Shown here in pieces: positions 1-12,020 of a stretch of DNA of 64,000 nucleotides. The translations under genes were made by a program, and so were the position numbers. The stretch comes from Coenobita brevimanus (lineage: Eukaryota > Arthropoda > Malacostraca > Decapoda > Coenobitidae). Location of the stretch: positions 13,353,989-13,417,988 of the forward strand of contig CM064663.1 in the NCBI GenBank assembly GCA_032717465.1, in the 5' to 3' direction. Every line of letters starts with the position of its first letter. Position 1 is the stretch's first letter. Below the pieces are notes generated by a model. That model was not told where the DNA came from and searched no databases. It saw only the letters and a list, made by a program, of their open reading frames with translations.

Positions 1-1515
1 AATAGATGTGGAACGGCCAGAGCTAGGGATGTTATAATGTGACATGATTGTTTTTATAGACACGAAAACCAGTAGGGGTAAGTATATACAGGTATTTAAT
101 GTGTGCTGTTATCCATAACATATGAGAAAGGCACGAAAATGAAAGACCTACAATGTATTGTTGTTGTCTATATACTTATGTCCTACATTGTAATGTCACA
201 AATACGTATAGCATGGTGGACAAGATGTGTTGAAAGATATGGTGTCTTTTCTCATCCATTCTCGCCCCCACCTCCACCACCCTTCTCTCTGGGTTTCTGT
301 CTCTACCGAACGTCTCTCTTACCCTCTCGTCCTCCACTCCCGCCCTTTGTTAACCAACATAAACTAAGTTAATGATGAAATTATCCGTCAGGTATTGATC
401 ATATTAATATTACCATACACTTCTGTATTAATCACCAACAAATCAATAACACACAATACTTCGAGTTACCTGGCAACTATTTCATCCTGTTGTAAGCTGT
501 TTCATGACATACCCAGTGAAAGTTGGACCTTGTGTTACAAGGACATATGGTTATTTTTTGTTAACACAGGTTGTGTGGTTTTTGGACACCCATTTATTCA
601 TATAAACGTGGCAATTTAGGCCATACATTATAAACACATAAGGTCTAAAAGTCATTATTGCATGAAAGGAACGAATCAGGGATCGGCTCTGACGAACCAC
701 AAACTCTCTGCTTTAACGAAAATATTTCGACTTCCTGTCACAACAGTGACACAATATCATTATGAATACAACTGAATGTGGGTCAGCTGTATACATAATG
801 ACATGGTGTCACTGAAGTAACAAGAGGTCGGAATATTTTCGTTAGAACGAAGAGTTTGTGGTTCATCAGAGCCGATACCTGATTCGTTTCGTTCATTCAA
901 TAATGACGGGAACAAAAGCCTTCCATGTTTTTAATGTAAGGCTTAAATTGCCAATTTAACATGAATGAATGGACGTCCAACACCACACAACCTGTGTTAA
1001 CGATAAACAGCCATATGTCCTTGTAATACAAGGTCCGACTTGCAGTGGGTATGTCACGTGACAGCTTACAGCAGGATGAAATAATTGGCAGGTATACCGA
1101 AGTATTGTATGTTATTGATTTGTTGGTGCTTAATACAGAGGTGTATGATAATTACGATAATAGCTGACAGATCATTTCATCATTATCTTAGTTTATGTTA
1201 GTTAACAAAGGGCAGGAGAGGGTATGAGAGACGTTTGGTGGGGACGGGAGCTCAGATAGAAGGGTGGTGGAGGTGATAGAAGGAATGGATGATAAAAGCC
1301 ATCATATCTTTCAACAGATGTAGTCCAATATACTATAACTGTAACATAATTTAGGACATAACACTGTAGGTCTTTCATTTTCGTGTCTTTCTCTTTTGTT
1401 GCTGATAGCACATACATTAAATGCCTTCATATACCTACCTCTACTGGTTTTGGTTGTCAATAAAAACAATCAGGTCACATTATAACATCACCAGCTTTAG
1501 CCGTTCCACATCTAT
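1..1515. repeat. Long inverted repeat / foldback element, 7-base loop
   Basis: Positions 2-775 and 783-1515 are reverse complements along their whole length with small indels, leaving only about 7 bases (776-782) as a loop. The outer ends pair as ATAGATGTGGAACGG against its complement at 1501-1515. Mid-arm landmarks such as the CACAAACTC block near 700 and its partner near 865 also pair. Identity is roughly 80-85 percent by eye, lowest in the pyrimidine-rich part near 250-330. No transposase or conserved reading frame is visible. The left flank lies outside the window, so a target duplication cannot be tested. It is most simply a foldback-type DNA transposon or an inverted duplication. Confidence 0.85.
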
Positions 1516-2028
1516 CCAACAATGTTTACACTGGGGTTGGGGTCGGGGAGGGGGGTGTGGGGTGTTCGATCGCCTGGTTGCTCACTGGCTGCGACTCCAG
1601 CTACAAGGGGGGAGAAATTAGTGCTTTCGGGTGTACCTTTTCGTCGGCGATATATTTATTTATTTTTTTTACAACCTTCCTGTCCTCTTCTGTGTTGCAT
1701 AAATCCTACCAATTTCGCCTTACTCTGCACAAATAACGTAGACAATAAAGCAACCATCCATATCCAAAAAGATGTCCATAAGGAAGTGGTGGTATGGAGC
1801 TTCCTTCACGGACGAAAATGAGAACCTTTGTCATCTGACCTTCAGGTACTCACTGCCGTAAAGTTCTATTGATAATTTTGTTTCATATTAACTGTCCTCA
1901 TTATTCCTTCACTTGTCCTTAGTACTCGTAAGTTAAAGAACAATGGTTAAGATCCGCCTCCCCCATAAAAAATGCAGATTGGGAGAGGATGAAAAACATG
2001 AAGACAACGATTTTTAATTATATTTGAA
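1516..2028. other. Gene-free stretch
   Basis: No recognisable gene, RNA or mobile element ends are seen. The stretch is AT-rich with a short G-rich run near 1535-1560. Confidence 0.5.
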
Positions 2029-3358
2029 ACTTTTTTTTTTATACATAATAAATGGAGAAAGGAAAAACAAAGGAAAAAATAAGTCCATGTGCCTGAAGGC
2101 ATCCCCCATTCATAAAATATTTATAACAATTGGATTTAAATTCAAGTAGATTAAATGCTTGAGGGAAGCAACTCCCAGGAAGTGAATTCCAGAGAGTAGT
2201 AGTTCTGGGGATAAATGAATTTTGATAAGCAGAGGTTCTGCATTGCGGGGGAGAAAGTGTGAGTTCATGGGCGCTCAGCTGCCTGAGTATTTTCGGAGAA
2301 AATGTGAAGAGGAGGAACAATTGAAGCCAGTTCGTCAGAGCACTTACGGTAAAAAGATCGATACAATAATGCTAAAGAAGCAACATCTCTACGTACTGAT
2401 AATGGACGAGGGTCCTTCGTAATGGCAGGATTATTGATAAATTAATGGCTTTATTTTGAATTTTGTCTAACTGCCTTAATGCAACCGCTTCACATCCACT
2501 CCACAGTGGTGAACAGTATTCGATCTGAGAACGCACATGTCTTTTATATATTGTGGCCATCTGCTCGTCAGTGAAGAACTCACGAACTCTGTACATGTCC
2601 CAATTTTTTATAATCATTTTTAGCAAGGGATTTAACATAAGCTGTCCAGCTTAGGCTGGGGATTAGAGTAACACCTAGGATATCAATTGTTGTGGATATG
2701 GGAATACTGACATCATTTAAAATTATGTGAGAATCTGAGGGATTCTTTTTTTTCTTTTTTTTTTTTTTTGGAGAAATTAATGTACTTACTTTTCTGAGCA
2801 TTAAATGAGACCAGATTTGTTTGTCCCCATTGATTAATTTTAGAAAGGTCCTGGTTCAGATAAATTGCTGTGTTTATTTGGGAATTTATAATATCATTGT
2901 GTAAAGGTGCCATACTCTATCAAAAGCTTTCGAAATATCAAGTGCTATTTTGTGTGTTTCACCGTGTTGGTCTATTGTTTTGTTAATCTGCTGGGTAAGA
3001 AGGCAAAGAATGTCTACAGTTGAACGTTCTTGTCTAAATCCGTACTGTCGATCATTGATTAATTTATTGATTTCTTGATGCTTCACTATATGTTTGTTAA
3101 TTAGTGTCTCAAAAACTTTACCGAGAACTGAAGTTATTGCAATTGGTCTATAGTTTGATGGACCAGAAGTTGCCCTCTTTTCAGGAACAGGATGGATATT
3201 TGCTTCTTTCCAGAAGGCTGGAAAACTTGAGGTACGGATGGATAAGCAGAAAAATTTTGCTAATACAGGAGCCAACACTGAGGACCAATTTTTAAGTACT
3301 ATTGAAGGAATTTCATCTGGACCAGTAGCTTTGCTGAGAGATTCTGTAATACAGCTTG
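2029..3358 (-). pseudogene. J1 jockey-like LINE, 3' half (reverse transcriptase and tail), decayed
   Basis: Read on the minus strand, the 3300-2915 part encodes a non-LTR reverse transcriptase: TGPDEIPS near the fingers, NYRPIAITS, QYGFRQERST and the catalytic ALDISKAFDRVWH motif. At about 2911 the sequence jumps directly to the later NQWGQTNLVSFNA region, so the segment holding the YADD catalytic box is deleted. Downstream frames (2800-2040) carry the typical C-terminal thumb region (RSQIEYCSPLWSG, FIPRTTTLWNSLP) with frameshifts. A run of T at 2029-2040 is the poly(A) tail on the minus strand. The matching 5' half is at 5487-6362, separated by a hairpin element. Same family as 47272-50341. 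Dead copy. Confidence 0.85.
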
Positions 3359-4184
3359 TACAGTCACTCATAAAAGAAAAGACCCCCCCTGCCTTAGAGA
3401 CAATATAACTCGGGGTATTCAGTGGTGGTAACAGTATATTTGACGTCAGCCATATGGGGGGATGAGGAGGGGTGTTTGAGAGGAGGGCGGAGTTAATCTG
3501 CACGAAACACTGCTTCAATCCACATTTCGAGTCAAACATACATTATATCTGATTTGTTATGTTGTCCTTCACACAAAATTAAATTTATGCTACAAGAACA
3601 AAGAACTTTCAGGTGATAACACAATCCCATACCCGAAATATTTATGCATTAATGCCGCACACCTTCATAAATCCCACCCTCTCATTCCCACCCTCACCCA
3701 CTCTCACCTTACTCTCACCTTCACTCTCTCTCACACTCTCACACTTTCAGCCTCACTCGCACTCTCACCCTAACTGTCACTGTCACTACCACTATCAACG
3801 TCACTCTCTCTCTCTCTCTCTCTCTCTCTGGTCCGTTTAGCCGACGAAGCACAGTACTGCCATCACACACATGATCACACATTAATGAGGTGTGGGGCCA
3901 CCGCAGATGTGCAGTAAAACTGTCAATCATATAAAGATAAACCTGGTTCTTAATAAGTTGATAAGGTAGCACTTTAATCTATCCCAGACATTGTTTGAAA
4001 CCAGATATTGGGAAGGGAGGATTAGAAGGCACGGAGTGGTTCGTGGCAACCATGTCTGTTATCAGATTCTAGGTTGTTGGATTCTGGGTTATCAGATTCA
4101 AGGTTTTATTTATAATGGCAGGCTACCTTGGTTATAGATATACCATTATAATGTATAACCACATAATACTCAGTGTAATCTATA

Positions 4185-4187
<3 letters not shown>

Positions 4188-4218
<31 letters not shown>

Positions 4219-4231
4219 AGTGTAATCTATA

Positions 4232-4288
<57 letters not shown>
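4188..4288. repeat. (TG)n microsatellite, duplicated with its flank
   Basis: Two TG tracts (4188-4217 and about 4236-4288) are separated by an 18-base copy of the arm terminus CAGTGTAATCTATAATT. The junction between arm and microsatellite has therefore been duplicated on this side only. Confidence 0.9.
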
Positions 4289-4291
<3 letters not shown>

Positions 4292-4564
4292 GGGGGGGGG
4301 GATTTCCGAGCCGTGGAGGAATGTTGAGGAATACAGGAATGCAGTATACTCTCGACTTAAGTCATCCCTTTTACTGTATTGATAAAGTCTTTCATTCTTT
4401 ATAATTAATAATTCACTGTTCCGTATAGCATACTATATGGTGCAGTTTATGGCTCTATAACACTTGTCATAATTTTTATTTCATTATTTCCTCATAGTGT
4501 GTTATTACTGGACTTGTGTATAAATAACCAAGTAATACCTACCATATAAAGAATGCCAAATAGT

Positions 4565-4565
<1 letters not shown>

Positions 4566-4631
<66 letters not shown>
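4566..4631. repeat. (CA)n microsatellite
   Basis: Pure CA tract of about 66 bases at the inner end of the right hairpin arm; it is the complement of the left TG tract. Confidence 0.95.
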
Positions 4632-4634
<3 letters not shown>

Positions 4635-4985
4635 TATAGATTACACTGAGTATTATGTGGTTATACATTATAATGGTATATCTATAACCAAGGTAGCCTG
4701 CCATTATAAATAAAACCTTGAATCTGATAACCCAGAATCCAACAACCTAGAATCTGATAACAGACATGGTTGCCACGAACCACTCCGTGCCTTCTAATCC
4801 TCCCTTCCCAATATCTGGTTTCAAACAATGTCTGGGATAGATTAAAGTGCTACCTTATCAACTTATTAAGAACCAGGTTTATCTTTATATGATTGACAGT
4901 TTTACTGCACATCTGCGGTGGCCCCACACCTCATTAATGTGTGATCATGTGTGTGATGGCAGTACTGTGCTTCGTCGGCTAAACG

Positions 4986-5044
<59 letters not shown>

Positions 5045-5486
5045 CGTTGATAGTGGTAGTGACAGTGACAGTTAGGGTGAGAGTGCGAGTGAGGCTGAAA
5101 GTGTGAGAGTGTGAGAGAGAGTGAAGGTGAGAGTAAGGTGAGAGTGGGTGAGGGTGAGAATGAGAGGGTGGGATTTATGAAGGTGTGCGGCATTAATGCA
5201 TAAATGTTTCGGGTATGGGATTGTGTTATCACCTGAAAGTTCTTTGTTCTTGTAGCATAAATTTAATTTTGTGTGAAGGACAACATAACAAATCAGATAT
5301 AATGTATGTTTGACTCGAAATGTGGATTGAAGCAGTGTTTCGTGCAGATTAACTCCGCCCTCCTCTCAAACACCCCTCCTCATCCCCCCATATGGCTGAC
5401 GTCAAATATACTGTTACCACCACTGAATACCCCGAGTTATATTGCCTCTAAGGCAGGGGGGGTCTTTTCTTTTATGAGTGACTGTA

Positions 5487-6362
5487 CGTATCTGGTGTGA
5501 ATCATGAAAGGCGGTATTTGAGGGGAATCAAAATCAAGTACAAGAATATTGTGTTTTCAGTATTTAGGATTGAATTTGTTGAAAAAAATGTCAAGAAGAA
5601 GGTTGGCTTTTCCACGTGGGTCACTTACTAGATTTCCATTGAGGGACTGTAACGGTGGAATGGAAAAGGTGGTAGTGAAGTTAGTTTTGAATGAATTAAG
5701 GGTTGACCAGAATATTTTGTTATCATTTGGTTTGTTTAGTAATTTGTTAGTGTGTCTACGTAGAAACTTTGATTTAGAAAGATTGATGATAGTTTTGGCA
5801 TGGTTGCTATTAATTTTGTAATACTTAAAGGCTTAAGTTTGATTTAGAAAGATTGATGATAGTTTTGGCATGGTTGCTGGTATTTTTGTAATAGTTAAAG
5901 GCTTCTTTGGTTTTGGTGCTTGTATAAGTGTAATAGGCCATTGCTTTTTGTTCTGTTACTCTAGCACAATTGTGGTCAAACCATTTAGAATTACATCTAA
6001 TTCTGTAACTATGATGGGGATTGAATGTTTCCATGCGATTTTAATGAAATCCTGTATGTGGCTCGATGTGGAATATGCATCTTGAGAGAAAAAGGAGGTC
6101 GGTCCAAGGAACATCCATGAAAAAAGTTTAGGAGTCGCTCCTAGTCGGTCCTGTCGTAGTGCCATTTAGTCACCATGACAGGTTCAGAGCAGGAGGGTGT
6201 GGTAGGTGTTAAACTGGTGGCTTGTATCAGATAATGATCCAAGGATCCGAGGGGGGAAATCACTTTGATATTATAATTATCTGAATTGGTTGTTAGAAAC
6301 ATGTCCAATAAGTGGGTTTCAAAATTTTTGTTCTTTCTGCTGCCCATTTGTAACTCAATCAT
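5487..6362 (-). pseudogene. J1 jockey-like LINE, 5' part (endonuclease end and linker), decayed
   Basis: On the minus strand, 6362-6145 encodes the end of an apurinic-like endonuclease domain (LLDMFLTTNSDNY, ISPLGSLDHYLI). Next come the endonuclease-RT linker (KWFDHNCARVTEQKAMAY near 5990) and a degraded region with DPRGKANLL near 5620. Compare the same order in the copies at 47272-50341 and 50613-53558. The element is 5' truncated near 6362, so the catalytic start of the endonuclease is missing. It continues, after the 3361-5484 insertion, into the reverse transcriptase at 3358-2029. A short local duplication is visible, with GATTTAGAAAGATTGATGAT present at about 5769 and again at about 5840. 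Confidence 0.75.
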
Positions 6363-7830
6363 TATTTATAGTAATTGTAACTAACAACTGGGTAAAACTA
6401 AATTGTGTAAGTAACCACACATACTATAGTGACTGTATGGAACCTTAATCCAACTAATATTGGGTTATGAGTTGCTGAACGGCAGGAGGAGGAACGGGAC
6501 TTTCGGAGACTGTAGTGTATTTAAGTCAGTGCCAAAATAATATTAGTGCTCATCAGTTTCACCCTCTGCCAATTTGTCTTTTATGGGGGGGGGGAATCCT
6601 GATAATTCCTTATAACAGATAAAGTATATTGCAGAAATTATCCTGGTCTGTCAAGCACTTTCTAACGCTGACATATTTTACGAGTAGGCCAATCCTTGAT
6701 ATCTCATGATAGTTTTGTTCCGTGACGGACCGGCCCAGGAGTCAGTCTAACAGAGTCAGTGTCACTGAGAGACCGGTCAGAAATTAGTTCTCCTACAGTA
6801 GAGCCTTCAGGATGGTTACAGGTACCTTCCTAGGATCCTCCAAGATGATTAACATGGATTCTTGTTATATTCACAAAGATATGTTTATGCCAAGAGGCCA
6901 GAGTGTCTGACAACAAACAGCTTGGCTGTTTTCGTCTCAAAGAATCCGAGGAACGTAATGCCAAATTCTCCACCATCGGAGCATGTTAGTAATCAACGCA
7001 ATTACATGGAAAGCACGTTTTGATACTGAGTAAGATAGGTATGTACTTTTATTCAATTAGACATTATACAATATTATACCGAAAATCAGGGAACAGTTTA
7101 AGCAGTTACTAGGACAGGGTACTAATGAGTCACTTGAGATGTATTTTCATCTACTGGTATACGAGTTCACATTCTGAAGATGATGAGCAAACTATATATT
7201 GAAAGTGAACTCATTCACGTTGTCTTCAAAGTGGAGGGGATCGATTTAACGTCAATCACCCCTTCATTATGAAGTGTCTCCCCAGTTGAATGAAATAGGT
7301 TGTGGGTTGCCAGAGTAACTAATACATCCAGTGAGTGGTTTAAGAGATATACAGTGGTATCCTGCTGCCAAACAAGGAAAGTAATCCGGCACTAATGCAC
7401 ACTATACAAAACTGCTAAATAATTACATTGTAATATACTGCAGATTTTTTTTTTTCAACCAACTGATAAGAGTTCCTCTTGCTGTGAAGGAGTCAAAAAC
7501 ACCCCCAATGAAACTTCTTCCGTAAAATATGTAATTAAAAAAAATAATAATCGTCAAATGAGACAAAGACTGATATGAAGAAGTTAAAGGGGTTTACACT
7601 CAGGATCGTAAACATAAGACAGGATATATTGTTATTTATGCAAACTTTTGCCTTATTTTTAAAAACACAATGGTGGCAGTTTCTTGATATTCCTGAAGAG
7701 TTTTTAGTGTCTTGCGTTCCAAGTTTCGCCGCCAGTTTAGTCCTGTCACGCTTTTCTGTAACCACAAATCAAGACTGGCTGGCAACTTATCGAGGCAGAA
7801 GACTCCAAGAGATGTACTGCGATTTTCGTA
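6363..7830. other. Gene-free stretch
   Basis: No recognisable coding or mobile-element signature on either strand. There is a G run near 6582-6593 and a T run near 7446. Frames are short and look random. Confidence 0.5.
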
Positions 7831-8199
7831 TTACAGTATTTTTTGAGACCCACAATGATTATTTGGCGATTCCAGGAGTACTGGCTTCTCAAGCATAAAA
7901 GGAAGATGATATGCGTCCCAAGAGACAATGTTTAATTTTGCACAAAAAACTGTGGGCAAGGAAATGAAATGACGTTCCTGGGATAGTGTGTCGTCTCCTG
8001 TCACTATGCTCGTCCTCCAGGATGTGGTTCCGAGCTGACGTATTCTCTGACAAGCTTTGGCATCCACTTTTCTCTCCTGTTGCCAGCGCTGAATCCATCT
8101 GTAAATCGAGGAGACACTTGCACCAGTCTCCAGGGCAATGTCTTTCACCGATACGCCTTCCAGCCAAATCCTCACTATATGCAAACGATCTGCCATCAC
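7831..8199 (-). pseudogene. Transposase N-terminal helix-turn-helix remnant
   Basis: The minus-strand frame starting at 8199 reads MMADRLHIVRIWLEGVSVKD followed by IALETGASVSSIYRWIQRW, about residues 1-40. This is a homeodomain-like helix-turn-helix of the kind found at the N terminus of IS630/Tc1/mariner-type transposases. The rest of the 122-residue frame does not continue into a recognisable second HTH or a DDE/D catalytic core. No terminal inverted repeats were found around it. I read it as a short decayed fragment. The HTH class is recognised by pattern only, so the superfamily is uncertain. Confidence 0.5.
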
Positions 8200-8394
8200 A
8201 GATGGGTAGAGGATTAGGCGCTTACGAATTTACATTGTCAGACAAAATACTTATGCAGCGTTATTTATGTGGTAAGGTATGATGCAAAAATTAAATCAAA
8301 ATAAACCATCATTAATTTCTTGAACGATCTTGTAATGTTGGAATAACAGCGATGCATATTTGCTCTTTCTCTCTCCCCCCCCACACACACACAA

Positions 8395-8399
<5 letters not shown>

Positions 8400-8452
<53 letters not shown>
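8400..8452. repeat. (CA)n microsatellite
   Basis: Near-pure CA tract directly beside the poly(A) end of the J2 LINE at 8468. Confidence 0.95.
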
Positions 8453-8454
<2 letters not shown>

Positions 8455-8467
8455 ACTTACGTACTTG

Positions 8468-10867
8468 TTTTTTTAATGCAAGAAAGAAGGAATCAAAGGC
8501 CAGGAGCTTGCAAACCGTTCCTTCCAGAAGAAAACCCAAAAACAATAAAGAAGAGAGCTAAATTCAAGATCCGTTCATTACCAGATGCCTGAACACACTA
8601 CGCCTGAAAGACTGGAGATCATAGGAAGTAGGAATTACAGACAGAGGAAGACAGTTCCAGAGTTGACCTGTTGCATAAATGAAGGACTGGGAGTAACTGT
8701 TAACTCTTGCATTAGAGAGCTGGTCAGAAAAAGGATGAGAGTTTGTTTCTAGACGGGTGCTACGCACCCGTCGTAGAGGTGAAGAGATGCAAGTAAACAG
8801 TTCAGAGAAGCAGTGACCATTGAAGTAGCGATAGAAAAGAGATATAGATGCAACAGTGCAGTGAAGAGACAGAGCTTGAAGGAAACCAGTAAGTGGAGGA
8901 GAGTTGATGTGACGAAAAGCCCTTGACTCCACCCTATTGAGAAGAGCTGTATATGGGGAGCCTTCCCACAGATGAGAGTTGTACTCCAAACAGGGGCGAA
9001 TAAAACCCCTGTATAAAGTCAAGAACTGTGCAGGGGTAAAGAAGGTATGGTGGTGGCTTAGCATACCCAATCTCTTGGATGCAGATTTTACGAGAGATGC
9101 ATTATGATTTTTCCAAGATAAGTCCTGGGTGAATGAAACCACAAGCATGTTCAAGGATGATGCAGGATGGAGCTGGATATTATTAATCATTAGAGGGTAC
9201 TCCTGTGGAAGATTGTGTCGGGTTGATAGGTGTAAAAACTGAGTTTTTGATGCATTAAAAGCAAAAAAGATTATCTTTACCCCAGTCAGAGATACAAGCC
9301 AAGTCAGACATTAGGTGTGCCATAGCCTCATCCCTTGTTTGTTGAAGTAACTGCTGAGATGGACGTTGTGGGAACCGAATGGAAAGGTGAAGGGTGGAGT
9401 CATCAGCGTATTAGTGGATAGGGTTAGATGTACAACTTAGAAGGTCGCTGATGAATAAGAGGAGGAGAGCTGGTGATAGGACAGAGCCCTGAGGAACACC
9501 ACTGTTGATAGATCTAAGAGATGAACGATGGCCATCTACAGCATCAGCTATGGAACGACTAGGAAGGAAGCTACAGATGAAGGCACAGGTAGAAGGATAG
9601 AAAGCGTATGAAGGTAGTTTGGAAATTAAAGATTTATGCCAAACTCGATCGAGAGCCTTTGAGATGTCAAGTGCAATGGCAAAGGAGGATGACCAAGAGT
9701 CTGAAAGGTAGGTGAGAAGATCGCCAGTGGAGCATCCCTCACGGAACCCATACTGACGATCAGAAACAAGGTTGTGACAGTAAAGATGCTTTAAAATGTT
9801 TCTATTAAGAAATGACTCAAAAACTTTTGAGACCCAGGATGTCAAAGCACTTGGACGATATTCAAAGGACTGGGAACGGTCACCCTTCTTGGGGACTGGC
9901 TGAATGAGAGCAAACTTCCAGCAAGGAAAGGTTCAAGTTGACAGACAAAGGCGAAAGAGTTTACCTAGGCAGGGTGTAAGCAGTGAAGCACAGATCTTGA
10001 GGACAACAGTAAGGACTCCATCAGGCCCATATGCCTTGTTAGTACTGAGGCCAGTGATGGCAGAAAATACATCAGCTGAAGAAATTTTAATGTCAGCCAT
10101 GAGGAAGTCTTAGGGGGGAAGTGATGAGGAACAGCACCAGAATCGTCTAAGGTGGAACTGGAGGAGAAAGTCTTAGCAAAGAGATCTGCTTTATCAGTAG
10201 AAGAAATAGTTACAGAGCTATCAGAATAGGAAAGAGGAGGGAAGGATGATGAGGTAAAGTTGTTAGAAAGGTTTTTGACAAGGTGCCAGAAAGAGCGGGA
10301 AGAATTTGAAATGAAGAGTTGAGAGCACTTAATACAGATGAAATTATTTTTAGGAAAGCGAAGAACAGACTTACACGAATCCGGACAGAGACATAATCAA
10401 GATGTGATTCAGGGGTGGGTTGGCTCTGGTACCTTTTATAGGCCCTCTCCTTGTTGCAGACAACATTAGAACAATCGTGATTAAACCAAGGCTTTCTTGC
10501 ATTAGTCAAAGGATATGGGAAGGGAATGTATGCTTCCATGGCTGAGAGAATAACCTCCGTAATGCCCAAGGCACACTCAGATGACTCCCTGCCACGGAAG
10601 TAATAATCATTCCATGGAAAATCAACGAAGTACTGCCTGAGGGCCTCCCAGTCTGCAGCTCCAAAGTGCCACAATCGACTTTTTTTGGAGGGTCCACAGG
10701 CCGCACCAGAGCAATAGGACAGGTTAAGGTAATAAGGTTGTGATCGGAAGAGTCCAACGGAGATGAAAGATTAACAGTGCAAGCAGAAGGATTAGTTGTA
10801 AGGAAGAGGTCAAGTATGTTGGAGCTTTCTCCAAGGCGGTCAGGAATACGGGTAGGGTGCTGTACAA
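8468..10867 (-). pseudogene. J2 jockey-like LINE, copy a, 5' truncated
   Basis: Minus-strand copy of the family whose best copy is at 50613-53558. From 10867 down it covers the end of the endonuclease domain, the linker (RKPWFNHDCSNVVCNKERAY), and reverse transcriptase with QYGFREGCSTGDLL and IALDISKALDRVWH (a Phe to Leu change in the AFD box). It then has GVPQGSVLSP, the YADD box near 9410 immediately preceded by a stop codon, and the thumb/C-terminal region down to 8564. Several frameshifts and stops break it. The 3' end has a short poly(A) (T run 8468-8474) with a 3' UTR matching copy b. Homology to copy b stops at about 10867, a typical 5' truncation. Where copy b has a stop, this copy has Trp (GAADWEALRQ). 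Confidence 0.85.
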
Positions 10868-11988
10868 AACTGTCCTTCTTCGATGGAAGACAATGCCTGC
10901 CATACTCACTAGGACAGTGTGTTTCTCATCGTCTTTGGTGCCAACGTGTGTGACTGTGCAGACTAATGCTGGATCAACAAACACTACCCCACAGTCGGCA
11001 TATCAAATCCTGGTTTGATGGGAGAACTCTGCTGTGTGTGCCTCCTTTATCTACACTTTTCTCTGGCCAGTTTGTGAGCTTCTTCAAGATGAATTGTTCC
11101 TTCACTGCAGAGGGCTTGTCATTGTTCTTTGTCCGAGGTATTGGTTTCAAGATTTTTTTGTATGATGATGCCTTTCTTCAGAGTTGTCCTTATATGACAA
11201 CTCTGCAGTATGTGTAAGGATAGCATAGCTCTCAGCTCTAGAAGAGAAGTCTGTGACTGTTACTGAAGACGTCCGAAATTAAATAAGTTACCGTCTAGAC
11301 GGAAGTGGATTTGTACTAAATCAGCAGGATTCATTTGCTGGTGACTTAAAAGGGCGACTGCAGTGAGACACATGTTGAAAATGACAGGAGCCAGAACACA
11401 TCCTTGCTTTATCCCGATATCCACTTTGATGGGCTCGGATTTGCTCCCACCTATGGACACACGAACATTCATGTTGTCATGCAGACAATTCATGATGGTA
11501 AAAAATTTGTTTTTCAACTCCAAATTTTGAAAGAGCATTCAATAAAAGTTCTTTGTTGTCAGTGTCAAATACTTTTGCAAGATTAGCACCCGTAAATGCA
11601 ATATATATACAATTCACAGTTCTGTTCGTGGCATTTCTCTTGTATCTGTTTGGCAACAAAGATCATAAGATCATATCACAGGAACATTTTTCCCAACCAA
11701 ATCCATATTGTTTCAAGAAGTGTTGACTCAGTCAGTGATTATTCAGTCCGGATAACATTATCTTGGCTAGTACTTTGCAAGCTTTTCACCAGGAGGGAGA
11801 TAATTCTACTGTTGTCACAATTTGAGCAGTCCCATTTCTTCTTCTAGATGGTTACAGTATCAGACGTAAGCCATTCAGATGGAATTTGTTCTTTATTCCA
11901 GATATTCAGAATGAGATTATCAAGGCACTGGTGGACTAACAGGCCACCCTCAATGGTTAATTCAGATGGTATTCCATCAGTGCCTGCG

Positions 11989-12020
<32 letters not shown>

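Larger units (their letters stand above)
3361..5484. mobile_element. Long-TIR hairpin transposon (Tc1/mariner-like ends), inserted in J1 LINE
   Basis: Arms 3361-4187 and 4632-5484 are nearly identical inverted repeats. The outer ends read CAGTCACTCATAAAAG on both sides and are flanked by TA (3359-3360 and 5485-5486). CAGT ends with a TA target duplication fit Tc1/mariner-type transposition, although a 4-base GTAC duplication with AGTCACTC ends fits equally well. The arms differ mainly in a microsatellite: a (TC)n tract near 3803-3829 against a much longer (GA)n at 4992-5041. The loop holds (TG)n tracts, (CA)n and about 280 unique bases (4289-4565). No transposase is present, so the element is non-autonomous. 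It splits a minus-strand LINE whose two halves read on across the insertion. Confidence 0.85.

Noticed and set aside
4186..4404. Cys-Val and Thr-His reading frames over (TG)n and (CA)n tracts (also 8265, 14041, 44224, 59244)
   Set aside because: Dinucleotide repeats lack stop codons in several frames; no conserved flanking protein.
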